The notes under the pieces are model-generated. The model saw only the letters and a program-made list of their open reading frames with translations. It was not told where the DNA came from and ran no database searches. This document shows positions 22,250 to 37,562 of a DNA stretch of 64,000 nucleotides, piece after piece. Every line of letters begins with the position of its first letter. The first letter of the stretch is position 1. Source of the stretch: Takakia lepidozioides (Eukaryota > Streptophyta > Takakiopsida > Takakiales > Takakiaceae); the NCBI GenBank assembly GCA_030704615.1, contig CM060734.1:47632042-47696041 (forward strand), given 5' to 3'. The translations under genes and the position numbers were made by a program.

Positions 22250-25200
22250 ATGGCAGGGTTGAATCAGAGACAATGTTTTGTCGGACTTCAGACCAGTGGC
22301 ACAGATGTCACATCCACTATCACCCCTTCTTTTGAGAATGGTCTAAGAGAGGGACTTGACAAGATCGCTTCTGGCACTTGTGGGGATGTGAGGACACTGT
22401 GTAAGGCAGGAAGACTGAAAGATGCACTGCGCATTTTGGACCATAGAGGCATTCAGGCAGACTCGAATACTTATGTCTGTCTGTTGCAGGAGTGCATGAA
22501 GATGAAATGCCTATCAGAGGGAAAACGGGTGCACGACCACATTGTCGAAAGCAGATTCAAGCCAAACACCTTTCTACTCACCACCCTTGTTAACATGTAT
22601 GCTAAGTGTCGAAGCTTGGTGGATGCACGACTAGTGTTTGAAAAAATGCCTGAACGAGATATATTTACATGGAATTCAATGATAGCCGGATATGCCAAAA
22701 ATGGATGTGGTAGGGAGGCATTCAAGATTTATGAGCAAATGCAACAGGAAGGGGTGATGCCGGACAAGATCACATACATTTGCATTCTCAATGCATGTGT
22801 CAGCCTCGCAGCCCTGGAAAAGGGCAAAGCAATCCATGCAGACATCATTAAGGCTGGATTTGACTCATATATTAAGTTGGAAAATACCCTGATCGACATG
22901 TATGCCAAGTGTGGGAGCATGAAGGATGCATGTGAAGTGTTCGACAATATGGCCCAACGGGATGTGGTCTCTTGGAACGCCATGATTGCAGGATATGCTC
23001 AGCATGGCTTAGGTAGGGAGGGTTTTCAGATTTACGAGCAAATGATTCAGGATGGCGTGAAACCCAATAAGGTAACATTCATTTCTGTTCTCAATGCATG
23101 TGCCAGCTTAGGAGTACTGGAAAAGGGCAAGGAGGTCCATGCTGACATCGTCAGAGCTGGTATTGCATCATACATCAATTTGGAAAATACCCTTGTTGAC
23201 ATGTATGCCAAATGTGGGAGCATGAAGGATGCGCATCAAGTGTTCGACAATATGACTCAACGAGATGTGGTCTCATGGAATGCCATGATCACAGGATATG
23301 CTCAGCATGGATGTGGTAGGGATGCTTTTGAGTTCTATGAGAAGATGCAACTGGAAGGAGTGACGCCCGTGAGGGTTACGTTCATTTGCATTCTCAAGGC
23401 ATGTGCCAGCTTAAGAGCCCTTGCAAAGGGAAAAGAGGTACATACGGCCATCACCAAAGCTGGAATTGCGCCAGATATCATCCTTGAGACTGCCCTTGTT
23501 GACATGTATGCTAAATGTGGGAGTATAGAGGAGGCACATGGAGTGTTCGACAATATGGCTCAACGAAGTGTGGTCTCATGGAGCGCAATGATCACAGGAT
23601 ATGTCCAGCATGATTGTGGTAGGGAGGCTTTGAAGATGTACGAGCAAATGCAACAAGAAAGGGTTATGCCTGACAAGGTCACCTTTATTTGTGTTCTCAA
23701 TGCATGTGCCAGCCTAGGAGCCCTGGATAAAGGCAAAGAGGTTCATGCTGACATCATCAAAGCTGGAATTGCTTCCTATATTAACCTGGAGAATGCCCTC
23801 ATTGACATGTATGCCAAATGCGGAAGCATGAACGATGCCCATCGAGTGTTGAACAGTATGGCTCAACGAAATGTGGTCTCATGGAATGCCATGCTTGGAT
23901 ATGCTCAGCATCAGTGCGGCGAGGAGGCTTTTGAGATCTATGAGCAAATGCAAAAGGAAGGAGTGACACCTGACAAGGTCACGTACATTTGCATTCTCAA
24001 GGCTTGTGCTAGCTTACTCGCCCTGGAAAAGGGCAAAGAGGTGCACGCCGACATCATCAAAGCTCAACTTGCACCAGACATCATTCTGGAAACTGCCCTT
24101 GTTGACATGTATGCCAAATGCGGGAGCTTTAAGGATGCACTTCAAGTGTTTGACAGTATGGCTAGCCGAAATGTGGTCTCATGGAGTGCAATGATCACAG
24201 GGTACGCTCAGCATGGGTGTGGTATGGAGGCCTTGAAGATCTATGAGCAAATGCAACTGGAAGGGGTCACACCTGACAGGGTCGCATTCATTTGCATTCT
24301 CAGTGCCTGTGCTAGTCTAGGAGTCCTAGAAAAAGGCAAGGAGGTCCATACTGATATCATCAAGTCTGGAATGGCATCATCTATTAAGTTGGAGAATGCC
24401 CTTGTTACCATGTATGCCAAATGTGGGAGTGTCAAGGATGCATGTCAAGTGTTTGACAATATGGCTGAAAGAGATGTGGTCTCATGGAGTGCGATGATCG
24501 CAGGATATGGTCAGAATGGGTGTAGTAACAAGGCCCTGCAACTGTTTGAACAAATGAGACAGGAATGCTTGAAGCCAAGCCTTATTACATTTATATCTCT
24601 TCTGTCTGCATGTAGCCATGGGGGCCTAGTGGATGAAGGCCAGCATTACTTTGACACCATGAGTCGAGATCATGGCCTCAACCCTGCAGTTGAGCATTTT
24701 GGCTGCATGGTGGACCTTCTTGGCCGTGGAGGGCGATTGGATGAGGCAGAGGACTTTATCAGCAAGATGCCAAGCGAACCAGCTGCTACGGTGTGGGGCG
24801 CCCTACTTGGTGCCTGCAGAATTCATGGCAGTGTCGAGCTAGCAGAACGTGCAGCCAAATATCTTCTAAAGTGGAATCCGCAGGATGCTGCAACATACGT
24901 GCTGCTATCAAACATCTATGCTGCAGCTGGTAGGTGGGACGAAACAGCAAGAGTGAGAAAAATGATGGAGGACAGAGGTGTCAGAAAAGAGCCAGGCTGG
25001 AGTTGCATTGAGGTCAACAACCAGGTGCATACATTTATTGTAGAAGACAAGATGCATCCACAAATTGAGGAAATCCATGCTGAGCTGAAGACGTTGTCTG
25101 GGCAGATGAAGGAAGCTGGCTATGTGCCCGACACACGCTTTGTATTGCATGATATGGAGGAGGGGCAGAAGGAATTTATGCTTTCCCACCACAGCGAGAA

Positions 25201-25399
25201 GCTAGCCATCGCGTTTGGGCTCATCAGTACGCCCCCTGGGATGCCTATCCGCATCATCAAGAACCTGAGGGTGTGTGGTGATTGCCACACTGCCACTAAG
25301 TTCATTTCAAAGATTGTTGGGCGAGAAGTTGTTGTACGTGATGCCACCCGCTTTCATCACTTCCAAGATGGGTTTTGTTCTTGTGGGGATTACTGGTGA
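22250..25399 (+). CDS. pentatricopeptide repeat protein, PLS-E-DYW class, intact
   Basis: Predicted organellar RNA-editing factor: PLS repeats choose the RNA site, the DYW domain deaminates C to U. Uninterrupted frame of 1049 residues from ATG 22250, which follows an acceptor-like AATGCAG; an in-frame ATG at 22193 would add 19 residues (LCECECEGLS) and looks like read-through of intron or UTR. Seven MYAKC motifs mark about seven P-L-S triplets (roughly 101 residues each), then E motifs (VWGALLGACRIHG, YVLLSNIYAAAGRW, GVRKEPGWSCIEV). The DYW domain has H981-S-E983, C1009-GD-C1012-H, C1043/C1045 and the terminal GDYW, so zinc and catalytic residues are intact. One triplet lacks one residue (NAMLGYAQ for NAMxxGYAQ). 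Related to the minus-strand PPR gene at 15-18 kb; no clear transit peptide seen. Confidence 0.95.
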   Translation: MAGLNQRQCFVGLQTSGTDVTSTITPSFENGLREGLDKIASGTCGDVRTLCKAGRLKDALRILDHRGIQADSNTYVCLLQECMKMKCLSEGKRVHDHIVESRFKPNTFLLTTLVNMYAKCRSLVDARLVFEKMPERDIFTWNSMIAGYAKNGCGREAFKIYEQMQQEGVMPDKITYICILNACVSLAALEKGKAIHADIIKAGFDSYIKLENTLIDMYAKCGSMKDACEVFDNMAQRDVVSWNAMIAGYAQHGLGREGFQIYEQMIQDGVKPNKVTFISVLNACASLGVLEKGKEVHADIVRAGIASYINLENTLVDMYAKCGSMKDAHQVFDNMTQRDVVSWNAMITGYAQHGCGRDAFEFYEKMQLEGVTPVRVTFICILKACASLRALAKGKEVHTAITKAGIAPDIILETALVDMYAKCGSIEEAHGVFDNMAQRSVVSWSAMITGYVQHDCGREALKMYEQMQQERVMPDKVTFICVLNACASLGALDKGKEVHADIIKAGIASYINLENALIDMYAKCGSMNDAHRVLNSMAQRNVVSWNAMLGYAQHQCGEEAFEIYEQMQKEGVTPDKVTYICILKACASLLALEKGKEVHADIIKAQLAPDIILETALVDMYAKCGSFKDALQVFDSMASRNVVSWSAMITGYAQHGCGMEALKIYEQMQLEGVTPDRVAFICILSACASLGVLEKGKEVHTDIIKSGMASSIKLENALVTMYAKCGSVKDACQVFDNMAERDVVSWSAMIAGYGQNGCSNKALQLFEQMRQECLKPSLITFISLLSACSHGGLVDEGQHYFDTMSRDHGLNPAVEHFGCMVDLLGRGGRLDEAEDFISKMPSEPAATVWGALLGACRIHGSVELAERAAKYLLKWNPQDAATYVLLSNIYAAAGRWDETARVRKMMEDRGVRKEPGWSCIEVNNQVHTFIVEDKMHPQIEEIHAELKTLSGQMKEAGYVPDTRFVLHDMEEGQKEFMLSHHSEKLAIAFGLISTPPGMPIRIIKNLRVCGDCHTATKFISKIVGREVVVRDATRFHHFQDGFCSCGDYW

Positions 25400-26756
25400 A
25401 ATAATCGACATTCACGAAATAGTGCAGCATATCAAACTTGAGAGGGCCAGATTTCTGGAAGCAAAGATGGGAGTCAAAGTAAACCATTTGTCAGGAAATA
25501 TATCAGTCCGTACTGAGGCCCCTGGTGATGACCGCAAGCCAATCATGACCATCAGCATCAGTGTAATCATGGAGAATCTTATTGCAGAGACAGCCTGCAG
25601 GAAGAAAATCCAGAAGTTCCACCAAAAAGGTTAAAGAATGGCATTCCCAAATAACTGAGGAAAAACAGCATAAGGTTGTGGTTCTCTTTGGGGTGATAGG
25701 AGAACATCCATCATCTCAATGTGTAGTGATGGATTCTCCTTTACCTTGCCACAAGAGCTGGAGAGGCTTCAAAGTTAAATTCTCTCAGGTTTACGGCGTT
25801 CGAGTTCCACATACATGAGATTGAGCTCACAGTATTGTGAGTAAGCTTGTGAGGTTATGTTTGAATGTCACAATGATATTAGCCAGTTTGTGGCTAATAT
25901 GCACATTTGGTGAGTACCGACAACTAATGATCAGGAGTAGACCTCTTCTAAATTGAAGGCACAGTAGATGAGTTTCTTGTATACTACTGAACCACAATCG
26001 GCCTTTACATATTGTTGATCACGCTGGCCACCCAACCTGCAAAGCAACAAGATCAGAAACCGTGACAGGAGAATATTCCTACACATTTCAGAAATGCTTG
26101 GTTGATATTTGACTAAGGACATAGCAGCTCCACAATAAAAAGCAATATGCAAGCTTTTCTTTTCAAGCGTCACTTTCTGTTAGCATCTGTTGTGAAGAAT
26201 CCTAGCTAATTTTGCAACTCAGCTTCTCTGACAATTAAAGTTTTGCTGTGACAATAGAGGGAGACAATTCATCAACTGTGACCTTGCCGGCTTCCTCACT
26301 TCTAAACTCTCGCTCCAAATGTTCTCGTTATGAATAAAAAGGTGGCCAGAGGTGCGGATTTTGCAGTCAAGGTTCAAAAGGGCGAAAACAATTCTAATTT
26401 TTTTGAAATAATTCAAACATGTAGAGGAATTCAAAAATATGACCGTTGCTGTCATCCTCGCTGGTTTCCCTCCAATGGCCCTCCTCCGCCCCTCTCCCTC
26501 TTTCTTTCTTGCTTCTTTGATTTTATGTCTGTGACTTGTCTGCTCTTCTCTCCGGACGTGCACACATGCTCTCTACTGCTGCATGGCATGTGTGTGGTCA
26601 TGGAGTGCTGTGCAATGAACCAAAGTGACTAAGAGTTGAAGAAATCTAGAAAGATTAAGAGCTTCACGGATTATGGGCGCTGCCCACCATTGCAACTAAG
26701 AATCGAAGGAGACCTACAAATTAAGAGGAGCATCGAGATCACAGGTTAGGGAGAAG
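25400..26756. other. intergenic, PPR 3' region and CDKB upstream region
   Basis: The frame that continues past the PPR stop and the other short frames show no family motif. The last 300 bases should be promoter and 5' UTR of the kinase gene. Confidence 0.5.
26440..26449 (-). promoter_or_regulatory. possible MSA-type G2/M element upstream of CDKB
   Basis: Minus strand reads GCAACGGTCA, containing the AACGG core with the YYA tail of the mitosis-specific activator motif bound by three-repeat MYB factors. It lies about 310 bp before the kinase ATG. B-type CDK genes are known MSA targets, but a single 8-base match is weak evidence. Confidence 0.3.
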
Positions 26757-29525
<2,769 letters not shown>

Positions 29526-31376
29526 ACTAACAAAATCCTGTCCCCTCTTGTGTGCTGGACCCTTTCCCCTTCTCATGATCAGGGGGATAGTGTTCCCCTC
29601 CCCAAAATCTGTTTTCTGGATGCCTCCTGCCTTCAAACGAGCTGTTTGAGAGGCTGATTCTCACCACAGGTTGAGAGGGTGATTGTTCGAACGCATTACA
29701 GTGGCAGCTATGGATGAGTGTATCCAACTTAGCCAATTATGTGAGAACTGTCAGGGATTCTGCTGAAACATGTGTTTCTCTCTCCTTCATCACATATAGA
29801 GATTCCAAACCAAGATTGTAACAACTGAATCAGTGGAGAACTCTGATTCATCCTCAAGCAAATAGGAGTCTTTCAGTGCTTTGTCTTGTAAATGAAAGCT
29901 TCCTTTTGCCAAACACCACTGAAGGTTTTTGTCTCTTTTGATACGACTGATGTCTCCATATGTGTAAATTTTCCTGCTTCTGTGGCTGCTGATGGTTGAC
30001 AGAGATTGAGTGACCAGGTACTCAAGCAAGTCCATCCGGATTGTCATTGTTTGTGTGTCAACATCACAACAGGTATGGGGTGAGTCACATATAGCATGGG
30101 AGGCTAAAATGCAATGGTGGTGCATTTGGTTCTCTGGAAGGTTGTGAATGTGCTCGTGTGAGCATTCTGGTATATTACTTATGTTCTCTCAATACCCATA
30201 GAATTTGCTATGGTGAAATGAATATTCACACAGACAAAACTATAAAAATCTGTGCTCACTTGAGCAGAAACAATCCAATACTAAAAGTGCCTGGCTTTTG
30301 GCATGCTTGCGGTGTTACCATCTGCTGATGGCCCTATTATGGTAGTATTTTTTCCAACCACTCCTTTAATATGATATACAGGGCCCTTTTTATATCGCAC
30401 CTTTTTTTCCTAAACCAGTTCAAATATTTCATGTTTCACAACATACTTCATACTTCATACTTCAACACTTCATAAAGGAAAAGGATCAGTTTTTCGGTAT
30501 TGACTTCTTTGCATGACATTCTCATCCATAAGAAAAACATTGGAAAGAGTCCTGCCACCAAATTTGCTGAAACCCTGTAAAGCTACCAACTGACATGAAG
30601 TGACTGTACAAAGGATGGAAAGTTCCCATAGCGAGGGAAGAGTTAAGTTAACATGAATTTGGTGTACAATTTGTTATAGTTTCTAATGTGGGGTTGCTAG
30701 CGTCAGAACATCGTGTCTGGGCCACAGTGCCGACAGCGCTGGCCGAGGTGACTGTGTACTGGCAAACGCGTGTTGCGCTGGAGAAGCGAGTGCAGGGATG
30801 GATCTGCGGGAACATTCTAAGTTAGTCCGCAGAAGCGTGCTCCCTGATATGCTGGCTTGACAAGACTCACAATCCAGCAGGCACACACTCTGCACTCATA
30901 CTCCCACCTGCATCATGTTTAGGTTTTCCCGATTTGTAGTCACCAGTTAGGCAACTTACAAGTGGTGTTCTGGAGGTTTACCTGTTTCGAGTGTGATGGA
31001 AATCCAGAGCACAGCAGCGGCATCGGATTTGCAAGGGGGTGTGGGGACACTGACTACATCTGATTCACTTTACCAAATTCTTTAGCTGGCTACAGATCCC
31101 ATCAAGGGTGCTAAGCTGCGGAAAGCAGTACCTAGTAGTTGAGCATGAATGGCTGTAGGGATGTTATTGCTTGAGACTTGGAAATCCCGAACGAGCACAA
31201 ACTGGCAACTTTCTGCAGCCCAGGTTGAGGGATAATCCATCAGGACACTTCCATCAAGATGATCCTAATATATGTGTCCAATGGTTACTGGAGAGTTTGG
31301 ATAGGAGATCCAAGGCAGAACCCTGCTGCCAATTGTTAACTGATTGCTCCGAGCAGGAGGCAACAAGTCAGAAGAG
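29526..31376. other. no recognised gene
   Basis: Only short frames without family motifs. The right end should contain the promoter and leader of the transporter gene; a splice-acceptor-like CGAGCAG lies at 31351-31357, so a 5' UTR intron is possible. Confidence 0.5.
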
Positions 31377-32924
31377 ATGAGGGGTTTTGGGTGGTGGAAT
31401 AATGAGCAGGCTCGCTCACTCCTGATGGTGAACTTGGCAGCTATTATGGAGAGGGCAGATGAAGCCTTGTTGCCAGGAGTATATAGGGAGATTGGTTTGG
31501 CTTTGCATGCGTCACCAGCTCGTCTAGGGTCACTCACACTGGTGAGATCACTGATGCAAGCACTATGCGCACCTTTGGCAGCCTATGTTGCCGTCCATCA
31601 TAACCGAGCAAATGTAATCGCACTTGGGGCAATATTATGGTCCATTGCCACTTTCTTTGTTGGGATCTCTGCTACTTTCGGACAGGTGGCGATATCAAGA
31701 GCATTGAACGGTGTGGGGTTAGCAATGGTGGTTCCTGCCATCCAATCTCTAGTAGCAGATTCAACTGAAGAGCACAAGCGGGGGGTAGCTTTTGGCTGGC
31801 TACAGCTGACAGGCAATGTGGGGTCAGTTTTAGGGGGTCTTTGTTCCATCATGCTTGCTGGGACTTCGTGGATGGGTTATCCTGGATGGAGACTGTCATT
31901 CCATTTGGTGGCAATTGTGAGCATTGTGGTGGCACTGTTAGTGCATGCATTCGCCATTGATCCACGATTTCCTACTGGGCATACACCTCCTATGCGGAAA
32001 AGGAAGTCGGTTTTATCAGGAATGTGGCAAGATTTGAAGGAAATGCTTTTGCAAGCGAAACAAGTGGTGCAGATCCAAACCTTTCAGATTTTGGTGGCCC
32101 AGGGGGTGGCAGGATCCTTTCCATGGGCGGCACTAGCATTTGCACCCATGTGGCTGGAGCTCATCGGGTTCTCCCATGCAGTAACGGCTATCCTATTGTT
32201 CATTTTTACAGTTGCAACGTCGCTGGGGGCCGTCTTTGGTGGGAAAATGGGTGACATCCTTTCCATTCGACTACCTAATGCAGGGAGGATAATATTATCT
32301 CAAATTAGCTCCGGGCTAGGGGTACCATTGGCAGCAGTACTGTTTTTGGTTTTGCATGACAATGCTCAAACAGCTGTGGCACATGGATTTGTGTTCTTCA
32401 TCTTGGGTTTCTTTACATCCTGGAATGCTGCTGCAACGAACAACCCCATCTTTGCAGAGATTGTACCTGTGGAGGCACGCACAAATGTGTATGCACTGGA
32501 TCGCTCCTTTGAGACAGTCCTAGCATCATTTGCCCCACCAATTGTGGGTCTCCTTGCCGAGAAATGGTATGGTTACATCCCCCCCCAAAGGGATGCGGAT
32601 CAGGACACAAAGCTTGAAGTTGACAGAGAAAATGCTGTCTCTCTATCCAAGGCTCTGTATACTTCAATGGGCATCCCCCTTTTTGTTTGTTGTTTGATCT
32701 ACACACTGCTTTATTGGACATATCCGCGAGACCGCGACCATGCTCTGTTTGAGTCTCAAATCGGTAAGGAGACAGGGACACACCATAGGCTGGAAGTCTT
32801 CAATGGAAAGGATGGTGGAATCGCTGTTCTTCAGGAAGAGGATGAAGAGAAGGATGAGGGCAGCGGATACATGGAGAGTTCAACAGAAACTGAGTGTATG
32901 CTTCCCGAGTTACAAGAGATTTGA
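31377..32924 (+). CDS. major facilitator superfamily transporter, single exon
   Basis: Integral membrane transporter of 515 residues with about 12 hydrophobic segments; substrate unknown. Begins at ATG 31377 (MRGFGWWNNEQARSLL). Features seen: N-terminal MERADEALLPGVYREIG, helix stretches such as GVGLAMVVPAIQSLVAD followed by a motif-A-like loop (STEEHKRGVAFGW), a basic central loop (MRKRKSV), GAVFGGKMGD in the second half, and a hydrophilic acidic C-terminus (EEDEEKDEGSG). The architecture and loop sequences recall the plant spinster-like MFS group (UNE2-like proteins); this is from memory. No intron in the coding part. Confidence 0.88.
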   Translation: MRGFGWWNNEQARSLLMVNLAAIMERADEALLPGVYREIGLALHASPARLGSLTLVRSLMQALCAPLAAYVAVHHNRANVIALGAILWSIATFFVGISATFGQVAISRALNGVGLAMVVPAIQSLVADSTEEHKRGVAFGWLQLTGNVGSVLGGLCSIMLAGTSWMGYPGWRLSFHLVAIVSIVVALLVHAFAIDPRFPTGHTPPMRKRKSVLSGMWQDLKEMLLQAKQVVQIQTFQILVAQGVAGSFPWAALAFAPMWLELIGFSHAVTAILLFIFTVATSLGAVFGGKMGDILSIRLPNAGRIILSQISSGLGVPLAAVLFLVLHDNAQTAVAHGFVFFILGFFTSWNAAATNNPIFAEIVPVEARTNVYALDRSFETVLASFAPPIVGLLAEKWYGYIPPQRDADQDTKLEVDRENAVSLSKALYTSMGIPLFVCCLIYTLLYWTYPRDRDHALFESQIGKETGTHHRLEVFNGKDGGIAVLQEEDEEKDEGSGYMESSTETECMLPELQEI

Positions 32925-33309
32925 GTGTGCCCACAAGATCAGACTAGGGGAGACTACTCCCTTTGAAGTGGAAGCTTGTTCTCAGTTAGTGACAGCACAC
33001 TTTCCATTTGATCATGCCTTATAAAGTGTGTTTTCCATGCCAATAGACCAAGGCTGAAACCATTAGTGCACTTCATAGTACACAACAGGATAGCTTAAAA
33101 CCCTCAGAGGAAGGTCTTATAGCTCCATTCAAAGTTTCCAAATCAGCCAAAAAATGGCTGGATGCTCTCATGTAAAGTTGAATAAACAGTGCACAGGCCA
33201 GTACAAAAAATAAGCCGCGTGAGCACAATTCACGGTTATAGGAGTAGTATGTTCCAAACAGAAATACAAGTCATAAGTGGACATAGGGTACTGCTGCATC
33301 AGTAGAGTT
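32925..33309. other. 3' region of the transporter gene
   Basis: No coding frame of note; probably 3' UTR and spacer before the LINE remnant. Confidence 0.4.
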
Positions 33310-36300
33310 ACAGATTCTATGATGATGTGTTATTTTATTTTAAGGAAAACAGCGACCCCTTAATCAAATTAAGTGGAGGAAAAATTAACCTCCAAAGCGC
33401 CATGAAGGCTTAAACAAGCAACGAGGCAATAACCTAAAGGTCACAGCAGGACAAGAGTACAAAGGAAAGAACAAGTAATTAAGAAAAGCACAAGCAAAAT
33501 GTCCGCAGACAGCTCAAAGAGCTTAAAGGACAAAATGAAAACAAAAAACAAGAAAGAGTATACAAAGACAAAGAGTGAAGCCTCATGTAGCCCAAAAGCA
33601 ACTACTACTGAAGTGATTGCCTAAAGGTCAAAGCTTCATGTAGATAAGTTGTCAAGCATTTTTTATCCTCATAATGAAAGACTTCTATGATAGATTGGAT
33701 TACACAGAATAAACTGTGGAATCTGCCACCGATCTCATAGTCAAGGTGGCAGTAAAAGAAGAAATATTCTTCAGTTTCGGTACATATTTGGGCTTGGATA
33801 TGCTGGGCATAGGCGATCTTCTCATTGCAAGTTTTCCTTCATACAAGTCTATATCCGTAAATTGTGGAGCCCATTCTAAATCGCTCGAATGCCCTCAGAA
33901 GAGGGGAATTAAGATGCAGACAAGTTTAGGTCTTTAATATATCGTTCTATGAGATAACACCGTCTAGCGCCTACTTGCCCACAAATGTCTAACTCATCTA
34001 GGAGATGAATGACAAGGTCTATTATCACATCAAAAAAAAGATGAATGAAATTCCTTCTCAAAAAGACACATTGTTAGTGCAACATCTTCCTTCAGCTTTG
34101 GAATGTCGTTTGGGTCTATATCTTAGCACATACCTTTATGAATACATGAGTAAGACGCATAATGGCCATCCGAGGTGCAAAGGCCATTAAGGTATGGATA
34201 CACAATGGGGGTATCTGTTGCATCATGATGTGATGGTCATGGGATTTCATGGAACCTAATATCTTACATTCGACATGTTTCTTCAATGCACCAGCATATC
34301 ATGTATCGCAATGTGGCAAGGAAAGTATTGATCTCATTGGAAGTTAAAACATATGATGCATGGGCGTTATCAATGTAGTTGGATCCCTCTGTCCATGGTT
34401 GTGAAAGCCATTAGTGTTGGCGGATTCCCATATTTGCCTTTATGTCTGCATGCATTTTGGGAGTGTTCTTTCTCTCCAAACAAGGTCTTCACAACGTTCT
34501 CACATACATTCTTAAGCTAGCTTCGATTTGAAGTGGCACGCATGCAAACTTCGCACATAGAATGTTGTGCCTCGAGCACCAAACATTGTTTGGAGAAAAG
34601 ATGTTGATTGCAACGTTTTCAAATTTTTCTCCCACCAATAAACTGGGACACCAACAGGTGCCTAGAATTCATAGCCATAAGTGGCGGATGGGGTGACAAC
34701 GGTATCAAAGAGTCACTTTTTGGTTGGGGAATGTGCAAATGCATATATTTACATTTGGCTTAAAGGCAAATGGAGGTAGCCCTATACTACCCTTCGTCAA
34801 TCTATCTATAGCAATTGAGGCAATCTTGAATTTGGGTGAGTGGATAACCAGACCCAGGTACATATATGATTTGACAACCTCAATGTCTTGCTGATTAGAG
34901 GTGAATCTGCGATCTCACATAACCATTGAAAATCATGATATTAGTTTTGCTAAGATTGACCTACAGCCCATAGTCTTTGGAAAAATCTTCTAGTATGCAA
35001 AGGTGGCATTATAGAAAGACATGAGATTGTGCCAAGAGATCCACATCATCAGCATAAAGAAGTACTAATTACGTTGGTCCAACATGCAAAAGCACCCCTT
35101 ACTCCATGATTCTTTTAAATGTACCTTTCCAAAGCATCTATGTAGATCTGAAAGAGGGACGTAGGTGATCAGAGAGGGCAACCCTGTTTGACGCCAATGT
35201 CGCTATGAACTTCTGCCCGCAAGAATTCTATTACGACTTTGTAGACCCTGCCCATCACAGTCTCATGCATGGATACGACGACACAGAGATTTTCATCTTG
35301 TGGAGCCTTTGACAAAAAAAAGGCTCGATGAACTAAATCGTAAGTTTTCCAAAAGTCCACAAAGTAAACATAAACCAGTTTTTAAAACATGGCTTGTTTG
35401 TTCCACCATAGTCTAAAGAATGAAAATGTGGTAAAAAAATGGACTGGTTGCGGCGAAAGCCTGCTTGCTCAATAGTGCACAAGTGGGAGGTTTCAGCCCA
35501 ATAATCCAGTTCCATAGCCGCTACTACTGCCCCAAACAGTTTAGTCAATAATGAAAAAACCATGATCATAAGGTAGTTGGTCGACGTGAGCATGTCACCA
35601 CGCTTGAAGAGAGGGTGGATAAATGTTCTTTGCTCATTTTGTTAGAAAACCATGTTGCACTGCTTTATTGAAAAGATGTGATATAAATAGGGCCAAGGTC
35701 ATTGTCACGTGTTTGATAATTTTACTTTGTAGCCCTAATAAATCCATTGTCTTGTCATCTGTAACTTCTTGACTGCCTTGCTGACATTGGATATGGTGAC
35801 CAAAAACAAATTGCAGAGGTTTGGAGAAGACGAGATTGGTTTGGGGAGTGATACATGCCAAAAATGAATGTCTATGATTGGGGGTGGATCTTTCTGAGGT
35901 TTAAGAAGTGACCAAAGGGAATGAAGAGAAAGCTTGAACTTCACGATGAAAATAGATTGTGATATAATAGTGTAGGTTTTTTGTTTGGATCTAATAAGAG
36001 ACTTGTAGTACTTGAGAGTTAGGTTATTGAACTCTGGAGTAGAATGGGAGAGTATGGGAGAGTGATTGGAAAGGATCGCAAGGCTTATAAGTTCCAAAGA
36101 GCATGAGTGAGATATGAAACTTTCTCATTAGTAAATGATTGATAACTAATGGAGGGAGGATTGAGGCTAGACATGTTCCATATTCGACGTTGTATATGTG
36201 AGTGAATGAAGTACAGAAGTGAAGATGGGGGTGTGAAAAAACAAAAGATGAGGAGTCTCGCATGGTGACAGAGATGTGATGCAGACTGCAAGTTGATGTT

Positions 36301-36410
36301 GTTGTAGTGTCTCATCGGAGATGGAATGTGCTTTAGGGGAGAGCAAATTGTTCTCGGAATTGTTGACTGTCACCATTTCTCGTGGTGTAGTGGTGCAAGG
36401 GTGGACTCGC
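33310..36410 (-). mobile_element. degenerate non-LTR retrotransposon (LINE), reverse transcriptase remnant
   Basis: Minus-strand fragments in LINE order: a linker region ending in LHSLWSLLKPQKDPPPIID (about 36000-35880), an RT N-terminus (GDMLTSTNYL, LLTKLFGAVV, IEQAGFRRNQS at 35600-35440), VDFWKTYDLVHRAF, then DIGVKQGCPL near 35180. The catalytic box LLYADDVDLL follows, with YADD at 35056-35045 and VNLSKTNIMIF after it. Many stops and frameshifts interrupt it, so it is dead. The 3' untranslated part (about 33690-33320) ends in an A/T-rich AAAATAAAATAA and shares sequence with the repeats at 28.6-29.05 and 54.6 kb. Ends are approximate. Confidence 0.75.
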
Positions 36411-36428
36411 ATGTTAAGGGTTCAATGC
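36381..36428 (+). repeat. possible tRNA-like (SINE-head) sequence
   Basis: GTGGTGTAGTGGTGCAAGG resembles a pol III A box and GGGTTCAATGC about 35 bases later resembles a B box. No cloverleaf can be drawn. Weak call. Confidence 0.25.
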
Positions 36429-36429
36429 A

Positions 36430-37560
36430 AAATGAAGAATGAGAGATAAATTTAATATTTGGCGCATATTTTCAGGCGTGTCCTGTACATGCATATTTCC
36501 ATTGAGCTTGAGCCATTGGATACAGATTTAACGACAAAGTTTAAATTAAAGACGCTTCGATCGCTCAGATGACTTACTAAAGCACTTGAAGTGCTCAACT
36601 AGAACCTTAAGTTGTAGGAAAGTTACTCTTGAAATACTTAAAGGCACACCCGAGTCCAAATTAGGGTCCGAGACTTACAGATTGAGAAAGTGGGAGATGA
36701 TACGAGAGATGTTGCGAGACAAAAGAAGGAACACACATACCTCACACATATAAAAGAGTAGTACAGCAGACAGACGTAATTCTTAACAGTGTCTCTGCAT
36801 CGCGATTTTCCTGTACCTAGTCAGCGAAACATGTCACATATGCATAAATTATTCATCCATCCAAATCCTCGCGCCTCACTGTTCTTGACGACGTCTCTAT
36901 CTCTCTATCTCTCTTTCTCTATCTCTTGCACTGTTTGCTCTGCAAACAATCTCCTCCTTCCTCCTCTGCATGTGTTCTCTCCAGAGGTAGTGAATCTGCT
37001 TCCTAGCTTATTATATGAACATAGGAGAGGCAAGAATTTGTAGTGTGTATGTATCTGCTTTGGATAACTTCCAATTTTGACAAAGCTCAGAGGAACAGGT
37101 ATGACCAGGCTGTCTGGTTTTGCAGAAAGGTCCTACCAGAGTGTTACTGATATATATATTATATTTTATTTCAACATAATTTTATTTCTTTGATAAACTT
37201 GGATATCTCACATGCGGTAGACACGGGGCCCCGATTTTGTAAAATTAAAACATGTTAGATGTGATTCCCAAACTCAAATCGTTGTCTCATAGAGGTCCAC
37301 TTACCAGCCCTCTTACTCTACGTTTCACCTGCATCTTGACAGATATGGTTATATGTTGCTGAAAGAGAAATCTTTATTTCAGAGAGCTTCGATTTCTATA
37401 GAGACGTATCGAGGAGGAGTCACAACGGTGTTAGGCGGAATGGACGCTGACGCACTGACATGCGCGGCTCACGAGAGAAAACGAGAGAGAAAAAAAAAAA
37501 ACTGGCAAGAACTAGAGAATTTAGCAAGACCAAGAACAATACCCCTATTTTTTTACGAAT
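36430..37560. other. no recognised gene
   Basis: Short frames only, with a TCTCTAT-rich stretch near 36895-36930 and an A-run near 37490. Nothing supportable. Confidence 0.5.
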
Positions 37561-37562
37561 AC

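Noticed and set aside
25275-25634. 119-codon frame overlapping the PPR stop
   Set aside because: It is an out-of-frame reading of the DYW end running into the 3' UTR; no motif.
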